Shown here in pieces: positions 1 through 7,144 of a DNA stretch of 8,244 nt. This DNA is from Peptococcaceae bacterium. GTDB taxonomy: Bacteria > Bacillota > Desulfotomaculia > Desulfotomaculales > Desulfocucumaceae. A program made the translations under genes and the position numbers. The stretch is from assembly GCA_013336365.1 (NCBI GenBank), contig JAAXTT010000058.1, positions 1 through 8,244 on the forward strand, written 5' to 3'. The notes beneath the pieces are model-generated. The model saw nothing but the letters and a program-made list of their open reading frames with translations, did not search any database and was not told the DNA's origin. The stretch's first letter is position 1. Every line of letters starts with the position of its first letter.

Positions 1-192
1 AGCAATCAGAATAAATTTACCTCTCCTGCTGACTCCGGTTATTTCTCTGCCCCGGAGTCTTTCTTTGAAAATTTCGACCTCTGGGGTAAAAATAATTACC
101 GGAGTAATTACCTTTACCTCTGTGATTCTGAGCCCGGAAATCTGTTGGTCAAGACTTCGGACTATGGTTTCCACCTCTGGTAATTCAGGCAT
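1..192 (-). CDS. mutM: Formamidopyrimidine-DNA glycosylase (N-terminal part)
   Basis: Base-excision-repair glycosylase/AP lyase that removes 8-oxoguanine and other oxidised purines from DNA. Only the first 64 codons lie in the window; the gene runs off the left edge. The N-terminus reads MPELPEVETI, the family signature: after Met removal, Pro becomes the catalytic nucleophile and the following Glu is a catalytic acid. The conserved beta-hairpin lysine is seen in RRGKF (residues 56-60), equivalent to Lys57 of the E. coli enzyme. The zinc-finger C-terminus is outside the window. The ATG at 192 is preceded by GGAGAA (197-202) at a short spacing. It begins 15 nt after the polA stop codon, so the two are almost certainly co-transcribed, an order common in Firmicutes. 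Identity is very secure from the signature; nothing can be said about the missing three quarters. Confidence 0.95.
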   Translation of the reverse strand, partial: MPELPEVETIVRSLDQQISGLRITEVKVITPVIIFTPEVEIFKERLRGREITGVSRRGKFILIA

Positions 193-207
193 GGCTTTCT
201 CCATTCT

Positions 208-2856
208 TCAGATCTTTTTTACCTCATACCAGTTTTTACCAACCTTCAGATCTACCGTTAAAGGCACACTTAAGGTTACTGCATTCTCCATTTTTTCCCT
301 AACCAGAGCCTTGACCTCCTCCAGCTCTGACTGAGGCACATCAAAAATCAATTCATCGTGAACCTGCAAGACCATAATCGTTTTCAGCCCTCGGTCAGAC
401 AGCTCCCGAGCAATATTAACCATAGCTAGTTTTATAATATCTGCAGCACTGCCCTGAATGGGAGTATTGGTTGCCGTTCTTTCCCCAAAGCTTCGGATCA
501 TCTTATTTGAGCTGAACAAATCGGGGAGATAGCGCCTTCGCCCGAGAATAGTAGTTACATAGCCCTTGTCCTTTGCCTGGGCAATAGTTCTGTCAATAAA
601 GTCCTTTGCCCCCTTATATCTTAGAAAATAATTGTCAATATATTTGCCTGCCTCCTTCCGGGGTACCTTAATATCCCGGGAAAGGCCGAAATCACTGATA
701 CCATAAATAATACCAAAATTGACCGCCTTTGCCCGGTCTCTCAGATCGGAGGTGACCTCTTCCAGGGGAACTCCGAAAACCTCAGAGGCGGTTCTGGTAT
801 GAATATCCTGCTCCTGCCGGAAGGCCTCCTGAAAGAGCGGGTCCTGGGATAGATGGGCCATAATCCGCAGCTCAATCTGGGAATAATCTGCCGCCAGAAT
901 CATATTGTCCTTCTGTCTGGGGGTAAATACCTTTCTAATCCGTCTCCCCTCCTCAAGCCTGATGGGAATATTCTGCAGATTAGGTTCGGTGCTGGACAGC
1001 CTTCCGGTGGCGGTTATGCTCTGTTGAAAGGTAGTATGAACCAATCCGGTGGCCGGGTCGATAAGAGGAGTGAATCCGTCAACATAGGTACTTTTAAGCT
1101 TCATAAGCTGACGATAGTTAATAATATGCCCGATAATCTCATGGCAGTCTGCCAGCTCTTCCAGCACTTGGGCATCAGTGGAATAACCGGTTTTAGTTTT
1201 CTTTACTATGGGCAGATTCAGACGCTCAAAAAGAATATTGCCTAACTGCTTGGGAGAATTAATATTAAACTCCTCTCCTGCCAGCTTGTAAATATCCCGA
1301 GCCAATACCTCCAGCCGCTGACCCAGCTCCAGGGACATTTCTGCCAGAATTGCCCCATCCACCTTTACCCCGGCCATCTCCATATCGGCAAGGACGCCAA
1401 TCAGAGGATTTTCCACTTGATAATAAAGCCCTTCCATTTCAGCCTGTTTTATTTTTTCCTCCAATAGGGGAGCTAGTTTTCTGGTTGCATCTGCCCAGGC
1501 ACAAATATCCCGGAGGTCTCCTGAAGGGAGAACTGACCCTAAATGCTCCAGGGTCAAATCACTAAGGCGTCTGTTGGGATTGCCGGGATTTATCAGATAG
1601 GAGGCCACCATAATATCAAGAAATAATCCTGCCAAACAAATCTGATGCCTTGCCAGTTTCCAGATTTCTGCCTTGGCATCAAAGCATACCTTTTCAATTT
1701 CCGGTGCCTCTGCCAAGTTTTTTACAGCAGCAAGCAATTCCTGGGATTCAAGGGAAATAAAGTAGTTTTCCCGATCAGAAAGACTTATGGCAGCTGCCTC
1801 CAAACCCTTGATTCGATCACCGGCAAAAACCAAGCCAATCCTGCTGCCCTTAAGCCTTTCTATCAAGGAATAAAGCTCCGGTGCCTGGGTGAGAATAGTA
1901 TATTCTACCTGGTAGGAACTATAACTGCTTACCGCCGGATCAGGCTGGGCATCAACATCAGAGGAAATTACCGAGGACTGTTTCTTCTGTAGCTTGCCGG
2001 TTATGGCTTTGATTAGACTGTTGAACTCCAGCCTGCTAAACAAGGGTAGAAGCCTGTCATAGTCGGGACCCTGCCATAAACAGCAGGAAAAATCAACCTC
2101 AATGGGTGCCTGCCTGTCAATAAGGGCCAGTCTTTTGGAAAGCAGAGCCTGATCAGAGTACTCCTTTAGCTTTTCAGCAATCCGCGTGCCTGTGCTTTCG
2201 AAGTTTTGCAAAAGATTTTCCAGACTTTCAAACTCACCGATCAGCTTGACCCCTGTTTTTTCCCCAATTCCCGGAACCCCTGGAATATTGTCGGACACAT
2301 CACCGGTGAGACCCTTTAAATCTACCAGTTGCTCCGGAGTCAAGCCATACCGTTCTTTTATTTTCTCCTGATCATACTCATCCAGCTGGGTAATTCCTCT
2401 TTTGGTAAGGAGTACCTTAGTTAATGGCGAAACCAGCTGAAGCACATCCTGATCTCCGGTAAGGATCAGACTTTTAATCTTTTCCTTTTCGGCAAGAGTA
2501 ACCAGAGTGCCAATAAGGTCATCGGCTTCGTAATCATCCAATTCAAAAACAGGGATTTCCATAGCGGCCAAAAACTCTTTGACCAGTGGGAACTGGGGTC
2601 TAAGTTCCTCCGGTGTTGCCTTTCTGGTTCCCTTGTAGGATTCCAGCTCCCGATGGCGAAAATTGAGCTTCCCTTTATCAAAGCAAACGGCAACCATGGC
2701 CGGTTTTCTGTCCTCTAAAATCTTTAGGAGCATATTGACAAAGCCATAGACAGCATTTGTGCTTTCCCCCCGACTGGTGGAAAGATGGGCTATTGCGTGG
2801 AATGCCCGATGAATCAAGCTATTTCCGTCGATAACCAGCAGTGACTGCTGTGACAT
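208..2856 (-). CDS. polA: DNA polymerase I (family A), proofreading site decayed
   Basis: Repair and Okazaki-fragment-processing DNA polymerase, 882 aa, the usual length for Bacillus-type PolA (about 880). The 5' nuclease domain fills about residues 1-290: DGNSLIHRAF (10-19), the metal-binding DDYEADD (107-113), GDQD (134-137) and the H3TH loop GDVSDNIPGVPGIGEKTG (185-202). A Ser-rich linker (about 293-316) leads to the vestigial 3'-5' exonuclease domain (about 317-480). There, the DxE of Exo I is absent (region 338-350), the Exo II Asp aligns with Glu397, and the Exo III Tyr aligns with Cys452, although Asp456 remains. Proofreading is therefore probably lost, as in Bacillus and Thermus enzymes. 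The polymerase domain is intact: motif A DYSQIELR (657-664), motif B RDRAKAVNFGIIYG (706-719, with Phe714 at the sugar-discriminating position) and motif C VHDE (832-835). The ATG at 2856 is preceded by an AGGTAG-like RBS. It is the first gene of the operon with mutM and is divergent from the protease gene. Confidence 0.98.
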   Translation of the reverse strand: MSQQSLLVIDGNSLIHRAFHAIAHLSTSRGESTNAVYGFVNMLLKILEDRKPAMVAVCFDKGKLNFRHRELESYKGTRKATPEELRPQFPLVKEFLAAMEIPVFELDDYEADDLIGTLVTLAEKEKIKSLILTGDQDVLQLVSPLTKVLLTKRGITQLDEYDQEKIKERYGLTPEQLVDLKGLTGDVSDNIPGVPGIGEKTGVKLIGEFESLENLLQNFESTGTRIAEKLKEYSDQALLSKRLALIDRQAPIEVDFSCCLWQGPDYDRLLPLFSRLEFNSLIKAITGKLQKKQSSVISSDVDAQPDPAVSSYSSYQVEYTILTQAPELYSLIERLKGSRIGLVFAGDRIKGLEAAAISLSDRENYFISLESQELLAAVKNLAEAPEIEKVCFDAKAEIWKLARHQICLAGLFLDIMVASYLINPGNPNRRLSDLTLEHLGSVLPSGDLRDICAWADATRKLAPLLEEKIKQAEMEGLYYQVENPLIGVLADMEMAGVKVDGAILAEMSLELGQRLEVLARDIYKLAGEEFNINSPKQLGNILFERLNLPIVKKTKTGYSTDAQVLEELADCHEIIGHIINYRQLMKLKSTYVDGFTPLIDPATGLVHTTFQQSITATGRLSSTEPNLQNIPIRLEEGRRIRKVFTPRQKDNMILAADYSQIELRIMAHLSQDPLFQEAFRQEQDIHTRTASEVFGVPLEEVTSDLRDRAKAVNFGIIYGISDFGLSRDIKVPRKEAGKYIDNYFLRYKGAKDFIDRTIAQAKDKGYVTTILGRRRYLPDLFSSNKMIRSFGERTATNTPIQGSAADIIKLAMVNIARELSDRGLKTIMVLQVHDELIFDVPQSELEEVKALVREKMENAVTLSVPLTVDLKVGKNWYEVKKI

Positions 2857-3029
2857 AAAGCTACCTGCCCTTCAATTTTCAATTATTATTACATTTTGTT
2901 ACATATCGAAACTCTTTTCACCGAGGAGGGTCAAAATACCTGCCAGAATGCAATAGTTATCCCGGTAGTTTTTTGGGGGCAGGAATTAATCTATTAAGGA
3001 AGAATCCTATTTTTCAAGGAGTGTGTTTT
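2857..3029. other. Divergent intergenic region polA / S41 protease
   Basis: This 173-nt spacer must hold the promoters of two divergent transcription units. On the minus strand a TTGACC hexamer (2929-2934) resembles a -35 box for polA, but no good -10 box lies at 16-18 nt. On the plus strand I find no convincing sigma-A pair for the protease. A 6-bp inverted repeat (CCTGCC 2939-2944, GGCAGG 2978-2983) has a 33-nt loop and is unlikely to be functional. Promoter positions are therefore left open. Confidence 0.4.
3016..3021 (+). promoter_or_regulatory. RBS deciding the protease start
   Basis: AAGGAG lies 8 nt before the ATG at 3030. The same frame is open upstream to a TTG at 2973, but that codon has no ribosome binding site at a normal distance and would put 19 extra residues before the signal peptide. 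This fixes the start at 3030. Confidence 0.85.
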
Positions 3030-4550
3030 ATGTACAAAATATCTTCAAAAAATGCCGGTCAATTATTTTTTGTATTTATTGTCTGTCTAGTCCTATCCTT
3101 TTCTCCAACCAGGGCTTATGGAGAAACCTATCCCGAGCAAATTGAGGACGAGGGAGCTATAATCGAGGTCTTCGAATATCTCAAGGAAGCCCATCTAAGC
3201 CAGCCGGAGGGCAAACAGTTGCTGAAGGGCGCTATCCAGGGAATGATCGACACTTTGGAGGATCCCTATACTGTTTATCTGAGCAAAAATGAACTGGACC
3301 AGCTGACCCGAAATCTGGATGGAGACTATACCGGAATCGGAGTCTACCTGGAGGGACAAAAGGATTATCCCAGAATAGAAGAGGTTTTCCCTGATTCTCC
3401 CGCCAGCAGAGCAGGACTTCAAAGAGGAGACCAAATAATCCGAGTCAATGGCCTAGATATAAAAGGTCTTCCTCTTTACGATGTGGTGGCAAAAATAACC
3501 GGAACCCCGGGTAGTGATTTGAGCCTTACAATAATAAGAAATACCGGGCAGGAAATTACCCTTGCCCTAAAAAGAGAGCTACTGGATATCCCTACTGTGA
3601 TCTCCAAGGTCCTTGGAGAAAAAACCGGATATATGGGGATAAAAAGCTTTGGAGATCGCACTCCCGAGCACTTTGAAAGCCGATTGAAGGATTTGCTGTC
3701 ACAAAATATAACCGGATTAATTATCGATTTGAGAGATAATCCCGGTGGCTATATAAATGCCGCTATCCGCCTTTCGGAAATATTCCTTAAAGAAAACAGC
3801 CTGATTGTTTCAACCGACAATTTTGACGGCTCAATTAAGGAATATTTATCCCAAGAAAGAAATCCCGTTGAAATACCTTTGGTTATTCTGGTAAACAGTG
3901 ACAGTGCCAGTGCCTCCGAGCTTATGTCCGGCGCCCTTAGAGATAATGGCAAAGCCCTGCTGGTGGGGGAAAACACCTTTGGCAAGGGCACTGCTCAAAG
4001 CATTATTATCTTGGAAAGAGGGGGTGCTTTAAAGATGACTACCTCGGAATATATAACCCCTCTGGGTATTCATGTTGACGGCAAGGGGCTGGCTCCCGAC
4101 TATACTGTAGAAACTGAAGCTTTGCAGACATTTTTTGCCCTTAACCTTTTGGAGCCTCAGAAAAAACCTGTTACTTACAGCAAAACCAACGACCAAGTAA
4201 TAATAAACGATGAAATTATCCTATCGGGCAGAAACCCTCTACTCAGGAATAACAGGTGGTATCTGCCTCTGCGCTTCACTTTGGAGCTATTGGGCTATAC
4301 TGTGAAATGGGATGATGCCTCCAAGAAAATTTATGCCCATAAGGACCAGGACAGTCTGGAAATAGATATTCTGGGCAATGTATTTATCAATGAGGGTATG
4401 GTAAAAAGGTCCTCCGGGACCATTATTGAAAATGGGGTGGGCTATTTGTCCACCGGCATTCTGGAGGCCTTAGGCTATTCGATAACAGAAAATGACGAAG
4501 GTATTATTCTTGGAGTTGGCTTTGCCGGTTCTCAGGATTTGTCGGAGTAG
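3030..4550 (+). CDS. S41 C-terminal processing protease with Cu-amine-oxidase-N-like domain
   Basis: Exported serine protease of the Ctp/Prc family (S41A), 506 aa from the ATG at 3030. The N-terminus has a signal peptide: basic start MYKISSK, hydrophobic core about 11-25, possible cleavage after SPTRA or AYG (about 29-31). A PDZ domain covers about 85-175, with AGLQRGDQIIRVNG at 128-141. The protease core follows: GYMGIKSF (200-207), IIDLRDNPGG (231-240), catalytic Ser294 in SASASE (292-297), Lys319 in GENTFGKGT (313-321) and Gln323. The 25- and 4-residue spacings match Prc S430/K455/Q459. Residues about 385-495 resemble the copper amine oxidase N-terminal-like domain (PF07833 type; NRWYLPLRFTLELLGYTVKW at 408-427), a likely wall or substrate-recognition module in clostridial surface proteins, where no copper chemistry is implied. 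It probably acts at the outer face of the membrane or in the wall, on envelope proteins or signalling substrates. Monocistronic as far as seen. The substrate is unknown; CtpA is a usual product name but the exact orthologue is not assured. Confidence 0.93.
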   Translation: MYKISSKNAGQLFFVFIVCLVLSFSPTRAYGETYPEQIEDEGAIIEVFEYLKEAHLSQPEGKQLLKGAIQGMIDTLEDPYTVYLSKNELDQLTRNLDGDYTGIGVYLEGQKDYPRIEEVFPDSPASRAGLQRGDQIIRVNGLDIKGLPLYDVVAKITGTPGSDLSLTIIRNTGQEITLALKRELLDIPTVISKVLGEKTGYMGIKSFGDRTPEHFESRLKDLLSQNITGLIIDLRDNPGGYINAAIRLSEIFLKENSLIVSTDNFDGSIKEYLSQERNPVEIPLVILVNSDSASASELMSGALRDNGKALLVGENTFGKGTAQSIIILERGGALKMTTSEYITPLGIHVDGKGLAPDYTVETEALQTFFALNLLEPQKKPVTYSKTNDQVIINDEIILSGRNPLLRNNRWYLPLRFTLELLGYTVKWDDASKKIYAHKDQDSLEIDILGNVFINEGMVKRSSGTIIENGVGYLSTGILEALGYSITENDEGIILGVGFAGSQDLSE

Positions 4551-4558
4551 CTACTGCT

Positions 4559-5299
4559 TTAACACCTATCTTTGAGCTTTTTCTTGCTTTTGTCTACAAA
4601 TAACGTGCTTATGCTTTTTGATTCCAGGGAAAAATAAAGCACACTGACAACCAGCAATAAAATTGTTATCTTAGTTATAAGACCATCCGCTTTTTCCAGA
4701 CCATGACCTAAAAAGGTGTAGATTACTATCTCAGGAAATTTTCCGAAAACACTGGCCATAAAAAACCCTGTAAAGCTGACCTTGCTCAGGCCGGCAGCAT
4801 AGCTGATGATGCTGGAGGGTAAAATAGGGATTAACCGGGCCAGAAAGATTACCTTTACTCCACTCTCATGGCTCATTTCCTCAACCTGGGGCATATATTT
4901 TACCAGGTGCTTAGCAAAATAATCCCTGGCAATAAATCTTGCTAGGTAGAAGGCTAGGGTTGAGCCAAGCAAAGCACCTACCATGGTAATAATTATTCCC
5001 CAGGCTGCTCCGAAAATAAAGCCATTTGCGCCTGCCACCAAAAATAGGGGCAAGGGAGTGGCTATGGTTTGAATCACCATTACAAAAATACTGATAATAA
5101 TTGCCCAGGGCCCAAAGGATTTTAACCAATAAGCAAAATTCTTGCTGTTGCCCATTATTCCCTGCCAAGCGAACCTTCCGGGGTAAAGCTGCTCTAAAAT
5201 AACAGAGCCCACCGCCACTCCCAGGATTATCAACGAAAAGCAAATCAGCAGTCGTTTTACCATGAAATCATATTTCTTTCTTTCATAAAATGCCTCCAA
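4559..5299 (-). CDS. VTT/TVP38-TMEM64 family membrane protein
   Basis: Polytopic membrane protein of the VTT (DedA/TVP38/TMEM64, formerly SNARE-associated) superfamily, a group linked to lipid scrambling or undecaprenyl-phosphate handling; the substrate here is unknown. From the longest start (246 aa), hydrophobic segments lie at about 15-38, 63-92, 97-120, 149-170, 178-199 and 208-225. Family motifs are PLFLVAGANGFIFG (84-97), GALLGSTLAFYLAR (108-121), FLARLIPILPSS (152-163) and SYAAGLSKVSFTGFF (166-180). The start is uncertain. TTG at 5299 has AAAGGA about 11 nt upstream. ATG at 5263 (residue 13) gives 234 aa and begins just before the hydrophobic core, but its only strong GGAGG serves a short out-of-frame ORF (see 5257-5286). 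Last gene of the USP-aminotransferase-VTT run, 36 nt after the aminotransferase. Its stop lies 8 nt from the stop of the convergent protease gene. The family call is firm; the start and function are not. Confidence 0.88.
   Translation of the reverse strand: MEAFYERKKYDFMVKRLLICFSLIILGVAVGSVILEQLYPGRFAWQGIMGNSKNFAYWLKSFGPWAIIISIFVMVIQTIATPLPLFLVAGANGFIFGAAWGIIITMVGALLGSTLAFYLARFIARDYFAKHLVKYMPQVEEMSHESGVKVIFLARLIPILPSSIISYAAGLSKVSFTGFFMASVFGKFPEIVIYTFLGHGLEKADGLITKITILLLVVSVLYFSLESKSISTLFVDKSKKKLKDRC
5257..5286 (-). CDS. Possible 9-codon leader ORF overlapping the VTT start
   Basis: On the minus strand GGAGG (5293-5297) is followed after 6 nt by ATG and nine codons (MKERNMISW), ending in TAA at 5257-5259. 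This is the best Shine-Dalgarno/ATG pair near the VTT gene, yet it is out of frame with it. The ORF overlaps ATG 5263 of the VTT frame: that start codon lies just before the leader stop, an arrangement that permits termination-reinitiation coupling. Alternatives are that the GGAGG is chance, that the gene starts at TTG 5299 (which overlaps this SD), or that the sequence carries a one-base indel joining the two frames. Confidence 0.35.
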   Translation of the reverse strand: MKERNMISW

Positions 5300-5335
5300 A
5301 TATTTTTTGGTCCTTTATCAAAATAAGTCCGATGC

Positions 5336-6505
5336 TCAAGTAAGCTTGCTGAGCAGTTCCTTTTCTACAGCATAAAGGGTATCCCATTTTTTGCAGAAGC
5401 AGAAGCGCACCAGATGCTTTCCATTTTCCGGCACGGAATAGAAGGATGAACCGGGAACAGTTGCCACCTTGGCTACCTCAATAAGCTTTCGACTAAAAGA
5501 AAAATCATCCTCTGCCTTGATAATTTCATTAACTCGATCAATATTGGCGATAATATAATAGGCACCTTCAGGCTTGCTGGGTTCAAAGCCTACCCTGGTC
5601 AACAGCTTGTAAAGAAAATCACCTGCCTGGGCGTAGTGATCCCTTAGCTCCTGATAGTAACGGTCCGGCATATTTAAGGCGACAACCGCAGCGTGCTGGA
5701 AGGGAGTAGGAGCACCTACGGTAAGAAAATCATGAACCTTACGAATCCTTCTGGTAATTCTTTCATTGGCAATTGCCCAGCCAACCCTCCAGCCTGTAAC
5801 CGAATAGGTTTTGGAAATGGAGTTGATGGTTATGGTTCTGTCCTCCATGCCCGGGAGGGAGGCAATAGAAATGTGCTTCGCGTCATTGTAAAGAATGTGC
5901 TCATATATCTCATCTGTAATCGCGTAGCAATCCCACTTCTTGCAGAGCTGGGATATTTCTTCCAGCTCCTTTAGGCTAAAAACCTTTCCTGTTGGATTGT
6001 TGGGTGTATTTATTATTATTGCCTTGGTATTTTCATTGAAAGCACCGGCCAGATCCCGGTAGTTATATGACCAGTCGGGTGCGTTAAGGGTTACAAAGCG
6101 GGTAGTAGCACCGGACAAAGTTGCGTCAGGGCCGTAGTTTTCATAAAAAGGTTCAAAAAGAACTATCTCATCCCCCGGGTTGATAATTGCCTTAAGGGTT
6201 GCAATCATTGCTTCCGTAGCTCCACAGGTAACCGTTATATCGGTTTCCGGATTGCACTTGATATTGTTGTAGCGCAAAACCTTTTTGCTGATAGCCTCCC
6301 TTAGCTCAGGCTCTCCGAAGGTAACCGGATATTGATTTCTCTCCTGATTTATTGCCAGAATGGCTGCCTCTTTCAATTCCCTTGGTGTTTCAAAATCCGG
6401 CAAACCCTGGGATAAATTATAGCCCTTAGCTGCATTGCATATTCTGGTCATTTCCCTGATTACCGATTCGGTAAAGTTTTCTGTAATTCTTGAGAGCTCC
6501 TTCAT
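5336..6505 (-). CDS. PLP-dependent class I/II aminotransferase
   Basis: Fold-type I, class I/II aminotransferase, 389 aa (family about 380-400), cytosolic; it moves an amino group between an amino acid and a 2-oxo acid using pyridoxal phosphate. Visible motifs: GLPDFETP (34-41), NQYPVTFGEPELREAI (57-72), the PLP phosphate-site GATEAM (95-100), NTPNNPTG (166-173), DEIY (198-201, with the pyridine-nitrogen Asp198 and Tyr201), the Schiff-base lysine K232 in SISKTYSVTGWRVGW (229-243) and the substrate-carboxylate Arg367 in LVRFCF. The NQYxxxxG segment resembles the aspartate/aromatic/kynurenine/methionine aminotransferase groups; the substrate cannot be read from sequence. The frame is open to 6550, but ATG 6505 is chosen because GGAGG (6511-6515) precedes it by 5 nt and the longer form would overlap the upstream stop. 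It starts 20 nt after the stress-protein stop, so co-transcription is likely. Confidence 0.94.
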   Translation of the reverse strand: MKELSRITENFTESVIREMTRICNAAKGYNLSQGLPDFETPRELKEAAILAINQERNQYPVTFGEPELREAISKKVLRYNNIKCNPETDITVTCGATEAMIATLKAIINPGDEIVLFEPFYENYGPDATLSGATTRFVTLNAPDWSYNYRDLAGAFNENTKAIIINTPNNPTGKVFSLKELEEISQLCKKWDCYAITDEIYEHILYNDAKHISIASLPGMEDRTITINSISKTYSVTGWRVGWAIANERITRRIRKVHDFLTVGAPTPFQHAAVVALNMPDRYYQELRDHYAQAGDFLYKLLTRVGFEPSKPEGAYYIIANIDRVNEIIKAEDDFSFSRKLIEVAKVATVPGSSFYSVPENGKHLVRFCFCKKWDTLYAVEKELLSKLT

Positions 6506-6510
6506 GCCTG

Positions 6511-6515
6511 CCTCC
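6511..6515 (-). promoter_or_regulatory. RBS deciding the aminotransferase start
   Basis: GGAGG sits 5 nt before the ATG at 6505. In-frame alternatives at 6550 and 6517 lie upstream of or overlap this site, so the 389-aa form is preferred. Confidence 0.75.
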
Positions 6516-6525
6516 ATCTTGTAAA

Positions 6526-6957
6526 TTATTTGATAATAAGCACCGAACAATCTGCATGTCTTACTACCTTGCCACTTACACTGCCAAGAAAGAAGCCGAA
6601 TACATCACCAAGACCCCGGCTGCCCATGACGATTATATCATAGCAGCCCTCCTTTGCTTCATTGCAAATTTCCTGAACCGGATTGCCCTTTGCCAGCTTG
6701 GTTTCTGTCATAACCCCATATTCGGAATACCTGTTTTGGGTGTTTTCAAGGATTTCTCTCCCCTGTCTTTCTAACTCATTAATAAAGGATTTATAGGCAA
6801 TTCCGGTATGATCATAATTAACAAACACGTTATAGTCAGGGACTACATGATATATAGTAACCTGACCCCCTACTTTGCCGGCCATCTTGATTCCATCCTC
6901 AACAGCCATTTGAGATCGGTCTGAACCGTCAATAGGAATTAAAAATTTTTTATACAT
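6526..6957 (-). CDS. Universal stress protein, UspA family (ATP-binding type)
   Basis: Small cytosolic universal stress protein, 143 aa, a single Usp domain of normal length. It starts with MYKKFLIPIDGSDRS (beta-1 and the Asp10 adenine-contact position). It ends with the nucleotide-binding signature G-2x-G-9x-G-S: Gly112, Gly115, Gly125 and Ser126 within MGSRGLGDVFGFFLGS, then a closing CSVLIIK strand. The intact signature places it in the ATP-binding (MJ0577-like) class rather than the non-binding UspA class. Such proteins usually form dimers and support survival under energy or redox stress; the partner here is unknown. The ATG at 6957 is preceded by a purine-rich GAGGGGG RBS with an AATTTT spacer. 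It is probably the first gene of the three-gene minus-strand run, so the operon promoter should lie in 6958-7030. Confidence 0.95.
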   Translation of the reverse strand: MYKKFLIPIDGSDRSQMAVEDGIKMAGKVGGQVTIYHVVPDYNVFVNYDHTGIAYKSFINELERQGREILENTQNRYSEYGVMTETKLAKGNPVQEICNEAKEGCYDIIVMGSRGLGDVFGFFLGSVSGKVVRHADCSVLIIK

Positions 6958-6984
6958 AAAATTCCCCCTCTAAAATATAGTTAG

Positions 6985-7014
6985 ATTGTACATTCTATGT
7001 ATATTCCTCTACAA
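6985..7014 (-). promoter_or_regulatory. Candidate promoter for the USP operon
   Basis: On the minus strand TTGTAG (7009-7014) and TACAAT (6985-6990) are separated by 18 nt. The -10 matches sigma-A consensus at five of six bases, but the -35 at only three. It would give a leader of about 20 nt ahead of the stress-protein gene. A perfect dyad TACAT-TCT-ATGTA (6989-7001) lies in the spacer and touches the -10. The call rests on hexamers and position only. Confidence 0.3.
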
Positions 7015-7028
7015 GATATTTTTTTACA

Positions 7029-7098
7029 GCCTAGAAGAATCTAAGATCCTTATTAGGCAATGCAGCTTTTCTCTTTACAAATTAAAGAAATATTGCCT
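7029..7098. other. Two overlapping weak inverted repeats
   Basis: GCCTA (7029-7033) can pair with TAGGC (7054-7058). AGGCAAT (7055-7061) can pair with ATTGCCT (7092-7098), enclosing an inner TCTTTA/TAAAGA stem (7072-7077 with 7083-7088). The pairings share 7055-7058, so they exclude each other, as in an attenuator. However, they are short, AT-rich and without a clear poly-T release site. The rest of the gene-free stretch 6958-7144 shows no tRNA or riboswitch that I can recognise. Confidence 0.2.
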
Positions 7099-7144
7099 TG
7101 TGCTTCATGGTATCCTAAGAAAATAAGCTAGTTTTGAGGGTTTT

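Noticed and set aside
853..1245. 130-codon plus-strand frame inside polA
   Set aside because: Antisense to the well-conserved polymerase domain of polA; its composition is a by-product of that coding strand.
2862..2944. Direct repeat TACCTGCC (2862-2869 and 2937-2944) plus an inverted GGCAGG copy at 2978-2983
   Set aside because: Eight bases at 75-nt spacing is too short to be convincing; the first copy is simply part of the polA RBS region. It is not a Firmicute LexA box (GAACnnnnGTTC).
2973..3029. TTG-started 19-residue extension of the S41 protease
   Set aside because: No RBS before TTG 2973; AAGGAG sits 8 nt before ATG 3030, which also begins a normal signal peptide.
4911..5243. 110-codon frame on the same strand as the VTT gene, shifted by one
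   Set aside because: Fully inside the VTT coding region, with no RBS; the VTT frame carries the family motifs.
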